A stretch of 64,000 nt of DNA from Polyangiaceae bacterium (GTDB lineage Bacteria > Myxococcota_A > Polyangia > Polyangiales > Polyangiaceae): contig JADJXL010000002.1 of the NCBI GenBank assembly GCA_016715885.1, positions 124,001 to 188,000 of the forward strand, in the 5' to 3' direction. Each line of letters opens with the position of its first letter. Within the stretch, counting starts at the first letter, position 1. Made by a program: the position numbers and the translations under genes. The notes below the pieces were generated by a model, which was not told the origin of the DNA, searched no databases, and saw only the letters and a list, made by a program, of their open reading frames with translations. Shown here one piece after another: positions 54,712 through 63,603 of this stretch.

Positions 54712-55296
54712 CTACGCGGTGAATTCCGTGGTCATTTGGATCCCCCAGTTGGCTGGAGGACGTACAGCATAACTGAGCGCGAGGACCTCGATCAGCACGA
54801 TGCGGTAAATCTCGTGCACGTCGTCGACATCGACCTCGTTCGCATTCGCCTCGAGCGCCGCGTCGATATGCTCGTGCACGAACGACAGCACGTCCGGCTG
54901 CTCCATCGCGACGACGTCGTCCGAATCGAGCGCCTCGGCTGGATCTGCCAGACGAAGCTGCTCGTCGAGCTTCAGCGATTCTTCGACGCCCGTCAGCGCA
55001 ACCGCCGTCACTTCTTCGAGTTCGTCATGAAAAACGCTGTCGAACGCAAGCCACACGGCGAGCGTCAGGAAATACCCAAGCGCAAGCGCCGTTTCATCCA
55101 AGGGCCCGGACAAAACCTGCGCGATGCGATCGGCAAGCGCAGGCTGCGTGCGCTCGAAGCGAGCGAACGCTTCATCGAGCCTACCTCGAGCCTCTTCATC
55201 GTCGTTTGCGAGTTGCTCTTCGACATCGGCGAGCGCTCGAAGAGGAATCTGCGCGAACGATGGAACGGGGCGAATTGCAGCGCGGCGGACCCACAC
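54712..55296 (-). CDS. Hypothetical helical protein downstream of batE
   Basis: 194 aa from GTG 55296. Almost entirely alpha-helical by composition, with acidic heptad-like stretches (ALADVEEQLANDDEEARGRL) and a less polar central segment (LALGYFLTLAVWLAFDSV). No recognised motif. It is 46 bases downstream of the bat operon end on the same strand, so may be its last gene. Confidence 0.55.
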   Translation of the reverse strand: MWVRRAAIRPVPSFAQIPLRALADVEEQLANDDEEARGRLDEAFARFERTQPALADRIAQVLSGPLDETALALGYFLTLAVWLAFDSVFHDELEEVTAVALTGVEESLKLDEQLRLADPAEALDSDDVVAMEQPDVLSFVHEHIDAALEANANEVDVDDVHEIYRIVLIEVLALSYAVRPPANWGIQMTTEFTA

Positions 55297-55342
55297 GCCG
55301 TCAACCTAGCACAGGGCCGCCGCATGCTGCTGCCGCATGCCG

Positions 55343-56176
55343 TCAAGGAGAAAGCAGTCGGACGCTTCCAGCAGGGATCCAACCTTCCGTGGATCCCCAG
55401 CGCACATGGATCAGCGCGCCGCGCAGCTCGCCAGCCTCGACAAGTTGCGCCTCGGGAATCGGATCACCTCCCTTGGCCGTGCCCGTGTCGTCCACGAGAT
55501 GCACTTCAGGGGCGACGATGACCGCAGCTCGCGTCGTGAGGCGTAGCCGGCGCGCTCCCATCGTGAGCGGCAAAAAGACGCAAAAGAAGACGAGCGCCGT
55601 CGGAGCAAGCACGCGACCTGCAACGGACACTCCACTCGACGCTGCTCGCCGGAGAAACAAGCCCACGGCAAAAAGCATCGACGAGACGAGCGCAAGCAGG
55701 CTCCACGTGCGTTCGGAAGCAAGGCCCATGACGACGCGATCGAGCGTCGGACGAACCGTGACGGCATCCTTCCCACGGCGCGACCTTCGCTTCGTCACCT
55801 CCGCGCGAACGATGTCGAGCGCTCGATCCGCATCGACGTCGTCGGGACGCAGACGCAACGTTTCTTCGAAGGCGGCCGCGGCACGACCGAGATCTCCCGG
55901 GCGATCGGATGCCGCGCGAAGCCGCGCGACGTACGCGAGCCCGCGGTTGTAACTCGCATCCGGATGCACGTAACCCATGTCCGAAAGAGCTTCGAAGCGC
56001 TCGATCGCCGTCGCGTATTCACCCTTCGCGATCGCTTCCGATCCCTCGCGAAAAAGCGTCTCGCTCGATCGTTCCTGGGCAAACGCTACGCCGCAGGAGT
56101 ATGTGGTCAGGACAAACAACACCGCCGACGCTGCAGCACGTGCGTGCTTCTTCATCGGCGAGCGTGAACCGCTCAT
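55343..56176 (-). CDS. batE: BatE-like TPR protein with C-terminal SH3-like part
   Basis: 277 aa, overlapping batD by ATGA. A hydrophobic N-terminal segment (possible signal) precedes TPR-like helices (ETLFREGSEAIAKGEYATAIERFEAL, DASYNRGLAYVARLR), then two membrane helices (about residues 160-210) and an SH3-like end, APEVHLVDDTGTAKGGDPIPE ... HVRWGSTEGWIP. This is the layout of BatE proteins of aerotolerance (Bat) operons, which are thought to support envelope integrity. The name follows position plus layout. Confidence 0.72.
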   Translation of the reverse strand: MSGSRSPMKKHARAAASAVLFVLTTYSCGVAFAQERSSETLFREGSEAIAKGEYATAIERFEALSDMGYVHPDASYNRGLAYVARLRAASDRPGDLGRAAAAFEETLRLRPDDVDADRALDIVRAEVTKRRSRRGKDAVTVRPTLDRVVMGLASERTWSLLALVSSMLFAVGLFLRRAASSGVSVAGRVLAPTALVFFCVFLPLTMGARRLRLTTRAAVIVAPEVHLVDDTGTAKGGDPIPEAQLVEAGELRGALIHVRWGSTEGWIPAGSVRLLSP

Positions 56177-58062
56177 CCCCGATCCCCCGCGGGGTTGTCG
56201 AGGACTTCTTGCACGAGCGACTTGCCGCGGCGCATGAGCTCCTCAACGCTCGCATCGCTCGCATCGGGGTCGAAACGAAGCGCAGAAACTTCGTCGAAGA
56301 GGTCTTTCGTACGCGTGGCAAGGTCTTCCGAAAGCCCCGCAGTTTCGAGCTCGCCCGGAAGGTCGTCGAGAAGAATGCCTCGCGTTTCGAGGTCCGTTGC
56401 GGCCTTGAGGGCATGATGCAGAGCGCGTTCGATCGCGGCACAAACCGCTTTCGCATCGCCACTCGAGCGTGCGCGATCGGCATCGTCGAGCGCCCCTTTG
56501 GCAAGACGTTCGGGTGAAACGGCGCCTGCTTGCCTTCGCAAACGGATGCGTCTTGCGCTTGCGAGGCCCGCGGAAAACAGCGCGTACGCGATGGGCGGTG
56601 CACCGAGCGCCACGAAGAGGCGCGGGCCTTCGAAAACGGGTGCAGGCGGCGGCGTGTACGTACCGAGCGTCGTGCGAACGCCAGGTATGTTGGCAAATGG
56701 GTCGGCTGGGGCCTTGTCTGTTGCAGCAGCTTCCGTAGATGCTGACGACGCGCCGTGTGGCGACGATGGAGGCGGCTGTTTTTCCGGAAGAACTTCGACG
56801 GTGCCGAGGTCCACGCTGGCGACTTGGTATTTGCGCGACGCAGGGTCCCAATGTGGCAGGTCGATTTTACCCAGGTTCACATTGCCCGACTCTTTGACGC
56901 GTACGACGTAACCAAAGGACCGATATCCCGCAATGATGCCGCCTTGCGCTCCAATCGATTCACGTTTTTCCGGGTCGAGCCATTCGACACCCGTTCGTTC
57001 GGGCACCTTGAGCGATTGAGGAAAGTTTCCATTGCCCGAAACGCGCGCGGTCACGGCGAGTGTTCCACCGAAGGGAATGCGCCTTGGCTCCACGTTTGCG
57101 GTCAGCGAAAATCGCCCGACATCGCCGAGCACGTAGCCCGCAGGTCTCCCCACGCGAGGCGGTTCGGTCACGCGAATGACGAGATCTTCGCTTGCTCGCG
57201 CGGACCGACGCCCAATGGGCCGGCCAGTAAATGCAAATTGTAGCGATCCGACGTGCAAATCACCGGTACGCACGGGGAAGAGCGCAATGCGATCGGCGGT
57301 AATGACGTCATAGGTTTGTCCTCCCGCTTTGGCGCGAACGATGGGCTCGGCGCCGGGATTGGCGAGCATCGAAAAGCGCAAAAAGTCCGCAGCAGTAGGA
57401 TCGTGCCTATCTTCGACGGATGTCGAAATGCGCCGATAAATGTAAAACGTGACGGTGATTTGTTCGCCGACGACAGCCGTCTTCTTGTCGGCCCGTGCAT
57501 GCACGAAGACGTACGGATCAGGCGCCGTGCGCAATTCCAGGCTTCCATCGATGGGCGGCAGCGTCTCTTCTGGCTCGAATCCGCCGAATGGAAACCCGAA
57601 ACCGCCAAAACCAGGCCCGCCCGGAAGCAAAAATGGATTCGTCGATCGCTTGGGCCTGCCCGACGCCCGGACCACTTCGACGTCCACCGCTTGTCCTGAA
57701 AAACGGCGCCCAGCCCAGAGCACCGTCGGCGCGGGGATTTTTACTTTTGCTGGGGCATTCGCCACGAGCTGCCACGTCGCATCGATGCCCACTTGCGCCA
57801 CGCCATTGATGACGACCATGGATTGACCCACGCTGGGACCGCCCATGATCGTCGCTCCTCTCGGAGGCTTCAGCACAGGATCGCTCGGTATGGGTTCGCC
57901 CGGTGAAACGAGCGCCGATAACTGAATGGTGAAAGGTTCGCCAACTTCGGGTCGCGTCGTGCTTATGCGCGTTTTGAGCTGCGGTTCGGCAAAAGCAACC
58001 TGGCTGGCGCTCGCGATGGCCATGGCCGCCGTGCATGCAGAGACAAACCGCATGGTGCTCAT
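56173..58062 (-). CDS. batD: BatD-like membrane protein
   Basis: 629 aa. Signal-type N-terminus, then several exported Ig-like beta repeats (LKTRISTTRPEVGEPFTIQLSALVS; VFVHARADKKTAVVGEQITVTFYIYRRI; GRFSLTANVEPRRIPFGGTLAVTARVSG), a Pro-rich spacer, one membrane helix (about residues 480-505) and a cytosolic C-terminal domain. Matches the BatD/oxygen-tolerance family in the Bat operon, which is implicated in envelope stress or gliding-type functions. It overlaps the upstream batC by ATGA. Role inferred. Confidence 0.82.
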   Translation of the reverse strand: MSTMRFVSACTAAMAIASASQVAFAEPQLKTRISTTRPEVGEPFTIQLSALVSPGEPIPSDPVLKPPRGATIMGGPSVGQSMVVINGVAQVGIDATWQLVANAPAKVKIPAPTVLWAGRRFSGQAVDVEVVRASGRPKRSTNPFLLPGGPGFGGFGFPFGGFEPEETLPPIDGSLELRTAPDPYVFVHARADKKTAVVGEQITVTFYIYRRISTSVEDRHDPTAADFLRFSMLANPGAEPIVRAKAGGQTYDVITADRIALFPVRTGDLHVGSLQFAFTGRPIGRRSARASEDLVIRVTEPPRVGRPAGYVLGDVGRFSLTANVEPRRIPFGGTLAVTARVSGNGNFPQSLKVPERTGVEWLDPEKRESIGAQGGIIAGYRSFGYVVRVKESGNVNLGKIDLPHWDPASRKYQVASVDLGTVEVLPEKQPPPSSPHGASSASTEAAATDKAPADPFANIPGVRTTLGTYTPPPAPVFEGPRLFVALGAPPIAYALFSAGLASARRIRLRRQAGAVSPERLAKGALDDADRARSSGDAKAVCAAIERALHHALKAATDLETRGILLDDLPGELETAGLSEDLATRTKDLFDEVSALRFDPDASDASVEELMRRGKSLVQEVLDNPAGDRG

Positions 58063-59123
58063 TTGTCCTCCATTACGCGCCTGGTTCGATTCGCTGCTCG
58101 GGCTTTCGCTTCCTGCTCCTGATACGTCGGCGCTTCCTCGAATTGATCGAGAATTCGCTCGTCTTGACCTTGTGGCGCTTCTGGTTTCGCCCGCTCCGGC
58201 GGTTGAGGCTCGGGGGCGCCGCTGTCTTCACCACCCGCGTCTTGGCCCGCATCCGGCTGCCCGCCGTCGTCGCCGCCGTCGTCTCCGGCATCCTGTCCGC
58301 CGTCGTCTCCGGCGTCGCCGCCATCATCGCCATTCGATCCGTCATTGCCTTCGGATCCGTCGCTGGCGTCGTCATTGCCGTCGGGCGAATCTTCGGGTGC
58401 ATCCGGCGGAGAATCTTCCGGCGCGTCTTGCCCAGCGTCCTTCTGATCTTCGATGCGTCGTAATGCAATCGCCCGATTCCACGCTGCATCGCGACCAATG
58501 CCATCGGCTCCCGAGTCTTCGGGCATGCCCGGAATCAAGGCTAAAGCATCGTTGTAATGCTTGACGGCTTCTTCGTATTTGCGACGCAGAAATTCGAGAT
58601 TGCCGGCAAGGTAATGCGCTCGCGCCCGCAAATCGATCGGTACTTTGGAATCTTCGGCAATCGCTCGCACGACGATGAGCGCACAATCGACCTCGAGCGA
58701 CCGATTCGCCATGAGCTCTTCTTCGCCCGGACCACCATCGGCGAGCTCTTCCTCGCCAAACCTACGCCCAAATTTTTCTGCGACCGAGAACAGCACCAAA
58801 CCGAGGTCGAACGAACCGTTGTATTTTTGCCTCACGGTGTCGGGCAAACCAATGCCGCCGTCGCTGCAAGCGCCCGTGCCGAGATACGTTTCGAGCGCCT
58901 CCTCGGCAGATTGGAACCTGCCAGCATCGAGATCCGCCAAAGCTTGATCGACCACCGGCGAATTTCGCTCGAAAGGACTGCGCGGATCCCAACCGCTGCA
59001 TCCGGACGCCAGATACGTTGCACCACCAACGAAGCACGCCAAGACAAACACCGCCCCGGCGTATCGTTTCCAGGCGCGGAAACGATCGGGCGACGCCTTG
59101 TTCTTGCGCTCAGACCGAGCCAC
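58059..59123 (-). CDS. batC: BatC-like TPR protein with acidic Asp/Gly repeat tail
   Basis: 354 aa from GTG 59123, with GGAGGTG five bases upstream; it overlaps the batB end by 14 bases. One N-terminal membrane helix (FVLACFVGGATYLASGC) and two TPR-like helix pairs (SPVVDQALADLDAGRFQSAEEAL; LAGNLEFLRRKYEEAVKHYNDALAL). From about residue 230 a low-complexity tail is rich in Asp, Gly, Ser and Glu, and ends with a basic segment. Position after two VWA genes is that of BatC. Likely a periplasmic scaffold. Confidence 0.72.
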   Translation of the reverse strand: MARSERKNKASPDRFRAWKRYAGAVFVLACFVGGATYLASGCSGWDPRSPFERNSPVVDQALADLDAGRFQSAEEALETYLGTGACSDGGIGLPDTVRQKYNGSFDLGLVLFSVAEKFGRRFGEEELADGGPGEEELMANRSLEVDCALIVVRAIAEDSKVPIDLRARAHYLAGNLEFLRRKYEEAVKHYNDALALIPGMPEDSGADGIGRDAAWNRAIALRRIEDQKDAGQDAPEDSPPDAPEDSPDGNDDASDGSEGNDGSNGDDGGDAGDDGGQDAGDDGGDDGGQPDAGQDAGGEDSGAPEPQPPERAKPEAPQGQDERILDQFEEAPTYQEQEAKARAANRTRRVMEDK

Positions 59124-60213
59124 GAGGCACCTCCCGTCGAGTTTGTCCCAAGGCCGCTCGAGGCGGCAGCACGTCCGGCGCTCGGCGTCGCATGAACCTT
59201 CGCGGCGCATCCGCGAGGAAGGCCTCTGCCAAGAGGAGCAGGATCGCAAGGCCCAGCGGATAAAAGTAGACGTCCGCGTACACCGTCTCGATGCGTTCGG
59301 CGAGCTCGCTCTTCATCTGACGGCGAAGCTCTGCCGCAATGCGCTCGATGCCCGTCGTGCCCTTGTCGGCCACGATGAATTCCCCGCCCGGCGTGGCCGT
59401 AGCGATCGATTGCAGTTGCCGCTCGCCATCGACACTCAGCGACGTCGTGAGCGGCTTGCCCTTGTTGTCCGTACGCCATCCGATGATGCGCCCATCTTCT
59501 GCAACTTCAGGAATTCGTTCCGGTGTGCGCCCGCCAATCTGAACGACGTGCACCGTCGTTCCTTCCGCACCGAGCTGCTGCGCGACGGCGGCTGGATCCC
59601 CTTCGAGATCCTCACCGTCCGTGATGAGTAGAACGATTCGTTTGTGCTCCGACGATTTCGGATCCCGCACGAGCAGATCGCGTGCGAGTGTGAGTGCGCG
59701 GGCAATCGCCGTGCCTCCGATGGGCATGTCGTTCGGATCGAGCTGCCGTAGAAACTGCGCGATCGCTGCTCCATCTGCCGTCAGGGGAAAACCCATCGGT
59801 TCTCCGGCAAACGCGACTGCGGCGAACCGCGCACCTTCGAGCTCCTTCACGAGACGCGCGACTTCCACTTTCGCGCGGAAAATGCGCGAAGGTTCGACAT
59901 CACGCGCATACATGCTCTTCGAGTAATCGAGCACGATGACGACATCCACGTTCGTCGCAGGCACGAGACGCGTGCCTTTTCCGTATTGCGGTCGTGCAGC
60001 AGCAATGAACGCAAGCGCCGTGGCGAGCACGAGCAGCACGGCTTTCCACGATCGACGCAGCGTCGGATCACTCGTCACGAGCGCTTCGACGCGGTCAGCA
60101 TCGCCGAACGCACGCATCGACTTGCGACGCAAGAGCATGCCGTGCACGAGAAGCGCCGCGACGACGAGCGCGAGCAGCGCGAACCACAGAAACACACTCG
60201 ATGCGAAGATCAT
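59110..60213 (-). CDS. batB: BatB-like VWA protein
   Basis: 367 aa from ATG 60213, overlapping batA (ATGA). Two N-terminal helices, then a von Willebrand A domain with the MIDAS motif DYSKS (VDVVIVLDYSKSMYARDV) and ITDGEDLEG, and a last membrane helix (FYPLGLAILLLLAEAFL). Standard BatB layout. Together with batA it may form a membrane complex with the chaperone-like MoxR ATPase. An additional frame reaching 61353 overlaps batA in another phase and is not coding. Confidence 0.85.
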   Translation of the reverse strand: MIFASSVFLWFALLALVVAALLVHGMLLRRKSMRAFGDADRVEALVTSDPTLRRSWKAVLLVLATALAFIAAARPQYGKGTRLVPATNVDVVIVLDYSKSMYARDVEPSRIFRAKVEVARLVKELEGARFAAVAFAGEPMGFPLTADGAAIAQFLRQLDPNDMPIGGTAIARALTLARDLLVRDPKSSEHKRIVLLITDGEDLEGDPAAVAQQLGAEGTTVHVVQIGGRTPERIPEVAEDGRIIGWRTDNKGKPLTTSLSVDGERQLQSIATATPGGEFIVADKGTTGIERIAAELRRQMKSELAERIETVYADVYFYPLGLAILLLLAEAFLADAPRRFMRRRAPDVLPPRAALGQTRREVPRGSV

Positions 60214-61346
60214 GGGAACCTCCGCAAGAGCCACGCGCGGATGAGGGCATCGAGGCCCACGAGCACCACGCCTGGGATGAGCAAAAACGCGAACAAGTCC
60301 TCGAACGACGTGCGGCTCGCCTCGAAGCGCGTCTTTTCGAGCTGATCGAGCACCGAGTGCATGCTCTCCGCAAGGGCCCGCGCATCGGTCGCGACGTACG
60401 CGTTGCCTCCTGTGGTCTTGGCGATCCACTGAAGCAGTTCGGGATTCACTGGATAACGTCGCCGCGTGTAGCTCGGTCGCCCAAACAGATCGATGCCGTT
60501 TTCGACTTCGACTTCGTCGTCGCTGCCGATCTGGATCGTGCTGATCTTGCAGCCTTGGCTCGTCGCGAGTTGCGTTGCGTATTGCGGCGAAACGAGGCCC
60601 TCTTTGTTGTCCCCGTCCGTGAGCAGCACGATGACCTTCGACTGCGCATCGCTGCGACGAAGACGCGCAACGGCTGTTGCAAGTGCATCGCCGATGGCCG
60701 TGCTCGATCCGTCGATGACATCGAGGCTCATCTTGCCCACGAGCTCGGTGAGCAAGTGGTAATCGAGCGTCGGAGGTGACAGGACGTACGCAGATTTGCC
60801 AAAGACGACGACGCCGATGCGATCGGTTTTTCGGCGGCCGATGAAGTCTTGGATCACGATCTTGGCGGTATCGAGGCGCGTGAGACGTCGGCCAGGTGGA
60901 AGGCTGATGTGGCCCGGCAAGTCGCCGGGTTTGGCGTCGAGGATCGCGCGCATCGAGCCGGACAGGTCGAGCACGACGACGATGTCGATGCCTTTGTCGT
61001 CGCTCTTTTGATCTCGAAGCACCGAGATGGGCCGCGCGATGGCGACGACGAGCATCGCGATCGAGACGGCGCGCAAAACGCCAGGCAGATCGCGGAACCT
61101 GGCGCGCCAGCCTCGAGGACCACGCAGGAAAGGCGCGATGGTGCCGAGACGCATTCGTGGCGTACGTTCGTCCTGACCAACTGTGCCCCACCACAGGACA
61201 ACCGGCACGACGAGCAAGCCCAGAAGCAGCCATGGATGCTCGAACGACGCCGAAGGCCACGCATCGCCGCGCACGTAAAGCGGATAAGCGAGCGCCAGAC
61301 CCGTCACGACGACGAGCTGCAAAGCGATCAGGAAAAACCGCTTCAC
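60210..61346 (-). CDS. batA: BatA-like VWA protein
   Basis: 378 aa from GTG 61346; the same GGAGGTGCCTCGTG sequence as at the batC start precedes it. Two N-terminal helices, then a VWA domain with intact MIDAS DLSGSM (about residue 127) and TDGDNKEG, and a membrane helix at the end (FLLIPGVVLVGLDALIRAW). Matches BatA. It overlaps both neighbouring genes by four bases, so translation is coupled along the operon. Confidence 0.87.
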   Translation of the reverse strand: MKRFFLIALQLVVVTGLALAYPLYVRGDAWPSASFEHPWLLLGLLVVPVVLWWGTVGQDERTPRMRLGTIAPFLRGPRGWRARFRDLPGVLRAVSIAMLVVAIARPISVLRDQKSDDKGIDIVVVLDLSGSMRAILDAKPGDLPGHISLPPGRRLTRLDTAKIVIQDFIGRRKTDRIGVVVFGKSAYVLSPPTLDYHLLTELVGKMSLDVIDGSSTAIGDALATAVARLRRSDAQSKVIVLLTDGDNKEGLVSPQYATQLATSQGCKISTIQIGSDDEVEVENGIDLFGRPSYTRRRYPVNPELLQWIAKTTGGNAYVATDARALAESMHSVLDQLEKTRFEASRTSFEDLFAFLLIPGVVLVGLDALIRAWLLRRFP

Positions 61347-62506
61347 GAGGCACCTCCGCTCGGTTCTAACCGCTGCGCGATGGGCGTCGTGTTGCGCACG
61401 ATGGTGATGCCGCGTTCGAGCGCTGCGAGGCAGTCGTTTTCGGTGGGCACGACGCGGGCAAACTTGACGAGATCAGCCTCCTCGAGGAAGCGATTGATCG
61501 TATCGAGCCCGCGTACGGCAGGACGAACCCGCGCGAGCGTGCGTTCCATTTCGTCGGTCGTGCTTTCGAGCCCATCGAAGCCGTAACGCGCGCCGAGGTA
61601 CTTGCGCACGCAGTCGCTCACGCGATCGAAGTATTCGTCCGTGCGTCCTTCGGCGATGAGGTTCGACGTGCGGATGGCTTCGAGCTCTTCGAGTGCGGCG
61701 ACCCAGGGAATAACGGGCGGCACGTAAGGTTCGGGCTTGGGCCGCCGCATCCAATGAACGATGAGCAGCGCGAGCAATGGCCCGAGGATGGCCGTTGCAC
61801 CCAGCACCGTCGCTACCTGTTTTGCAGCGACCCACTCTTCACGTTGAGGTCTGCCGTCGGGGTTTGGTCTGACCTTTGGATCGATTTCGTTCGCGATCGG
61901 ATCGTTGACGACGATGGCGTGACGGATGGTGCAAATGGTCATCGTCTCGCCGCTCGCGCGGGCAACGGTGATCGGTACCGGTGGGAGCACCATGTTGTGC
62001 CGCCCTGGTTCTTTGGGAAGCGGCACGAATGGCAGCGTGACTTTCGTCGTCGCCGATGTTTCGCCTTGTTCCACTGTGACGGTGGGACCTGCACCGCCGT
62101 CGGGATCTGGAAGGACAAACCCAGCTTCTTCGAGAGCTCGGTATGCTTCGGTGCCGCGGTCGACTCGAAAGCCGCCGGGCATGACGATTTCGCCCTTTCC
62201 GTGGACGATGGTGAGCACGAGTGTCGCAGCGTGTCCGCTGAAACCGCGCCCATGGAGCACTTCGGTCATCTTGGGCCGCGTGGCGCCGTCAGGGATGCGC
62301 TCGGTGCACGAAGCCGGCGCGGGCTGGCTGGTGGCCGGCGCGTTCCCAGCATCCAGCGCAGGTCCGGCGTCCAGCGCGTCCCCAGCGTCCAGCACGCTGT
62401 CCGCATCAACGGCGCTCGCCGCATCCGGAACGTCTTGGGCGATGGATGGCCGAACGACGAATGATGCGGTAGCGGCCGCAAGGAAGAAGGCGAGTCGGGT
62501 GTTCAC
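61343..62506 (-). CDS. Bat-operon membrane protein, DUF4381-like position
   Basis: 387 aa from GTG 62506. Signal peptide, a linker of alternating Asp-Ala-Gly (DAGDALDAGPALDAG), a beta-rich exported domain (ATLVLTIVHGKGEIVMPGGF; TVTVEQGETSATTKVTLPF), one helix (about residues 238-258), then a cytosolic helical domain with RVRPAVRGLDTINRFLEEADLVKFA. Position between the DUF58 and batA genes matches the small unnamed membrane protein of other Bat operons. Role unknown beyond the operon. Confidence 0.65.
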   Translation of the reverse strand: MNTRLAFFLAAATASFVVRPSIAQDVPDAASAVDADSVLDAGDALDAGPALDAGNAPATSQPAPASCTERIPDGATRPKMTEVLHGRGFSGHAATLVLTIVHGKGEIVMPGGFRVDRGTEAYRALEEAGFVLPDPDGGAGPTVTVEQGETSATTKVTLPFVPLPKEPGRHNMVLPPVPITVARASGETMTICTIRHAIVVNDPIANEIDPKVRPNPDGRPQREEWVAAKQVATVLGATAILGPLLALLIVHWMRRPKPEPYVPPVIPWVAALEELEAIRTSNLIAEGRTDEYFDRVSDCVRKYLGARYGFDGLESTTDEMERTLARVRPAVRGLDTINRFLEEADLVKFARVVPTENDCLAALERGITIVRNTTPIAQRLEPSGGAS

Positions 62507-63603
62507 CGTCGCATCCTCCTCGTGCGTTTTGCAAAGAGTTTCCGTAGCGGCTCGACGTAGTTGCCGTCGGTTCGAATGGTGACGGTGTCGAGGGCCAGTT
62601 TCTTGAAGAGTTTGTCCCGTTCGACCTGATGCGCGCGCATGAGCGCCGCGTAGCGTTCGCGCACGTTGCGATCCGACGTGTCGACGACGACCTCTTCCCC
62701 CGTCTCCAAATCCTCGAACGTCGCAAGACCCACGTCGGGCATTTCCGTGTCACGCACGTCTTCGAGCACCACCGGGATGACGTCGTGTTTGCTTGCTGCA
62801 AGGGCGAGCGCTCGTTCGTAGCCGCGATCGAAAAAGTCGCTGACGACGAACGCTACGCTCTTGCGCTTTTGCACTTTGCAGAGCGTTTCGAGCGCCACCT
62901 TGAGGTTCGTCCCGGAACGCGCTGGTTCGTGCCCCAAGATTTCGCGGATGACCCGCATCACGTGCTTCTCGCCTTTCTTCGGCGGCACGATCGCTTCGAC
63001 GACGTCCGTTGCGAGGAGCAACCCCACACGGTCGTTGTTGCGAATGGCGCTGAACGCGCACAAGGCACAAATCTCGGCAGCTACCGTGGCCTTCGACGAA
63101 CGACGCGTCCCGAAGTGCTCGCTCTCGGACAAATCCACGACGAGCATCACGGTCATCTCGCGCTCTTCGACGAACACCTTCACGAACGGCTCGTTCATGC
63201 GCGCCGATACGTTCCAGTCGATCCAGCGCACGTCGTCACCCGGCAGGTAAGCGCGCACTTCACGAAAGCTCAGACCTTGGCCGCGAAAAACCGACGAGTA
63301 CGTCCCCGAAAGTTGTTCGTTCGCCAAATGGCTCGTCTTGATCTCGATCGCCCGCAATCGTTTCAGTAGCTCCGCCGTGGCGGGCTTCGTATCGCGAGGC
63401 TTACGAGATTCGTCGCTACGAGGTTTGGCCTGGCGAGGTTTGTCCCGACGCTCTTCCCGCGTCGAAGCTGCTGGTTTGTCCGGGGAAAAGAACGAGAGCA
63501 ACCGCGACAAAAAGCTCGGCTCGGGAGCCTTTGCTTTGCGCTTCTTGCCCCCTTTGCCCTTGCTGGGAAGGGGCGCCGATGAAGGATCGCGAGGGCGCTT
63601 CAC
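62503..63603 (-). CDS. DUF58 protein
   Basis: 366 aa from GTG 63603. A Lys/Arg/Pro-rich N-terminal segment of about 75 residues precedes the DUF58 domain: RLRAIEIKTSHLANEQLSGTYSSVFRGQGLSFREVRAYLPGDDVRWIDWNVSAR with the family signature R.Y.PGDD.R.IDW, then a VWA-like LVVDLSES. DUF58 proteins occur in nearly all MoxR/Bat operons. The long basic N-terminus is not usual. It overlaps both flanking genes by GTGA. Confidence 0.85.
   Translation of the reverse strand: MKRPRDPSSAPLPSKGKGGKKRKAKAPEPSFLSRLLSFFSPDKPAASTREERRDKPRQAKPRSDESRKPRDTKPATAELLKRLRAIEIKTSHLANEQLSGTYSSVFRGQGLSFREVRAYLPGDDVRWIDWNVSARMNEPFVKVFVEEREMTVMLVVDLSESEHFGTRRSSKATVAAEICALCAFSAIRNNDRVGLLLATDVVEAIVPPKKGEKHVMRVIREILGHEPARSGTNLKVALETLCKVQKRKSVAFVVSDFFDRGYERALALAASKHDVIPVVLEDVRDTEMPDVGLATFEDLETGEEVVVDTSDRNVRERYAALMRAHQVERDKLFKKLALDTVTIRTDGNYVEPLRKLFAKRTRRMRR

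Noticed and set aside
59110..61353. A 747-residue frame covering batB plus an upstream part
   Set aside because: The upstream part overlaps batA in another phase; batB starts at ATG 60213 with the ATGA overlap.
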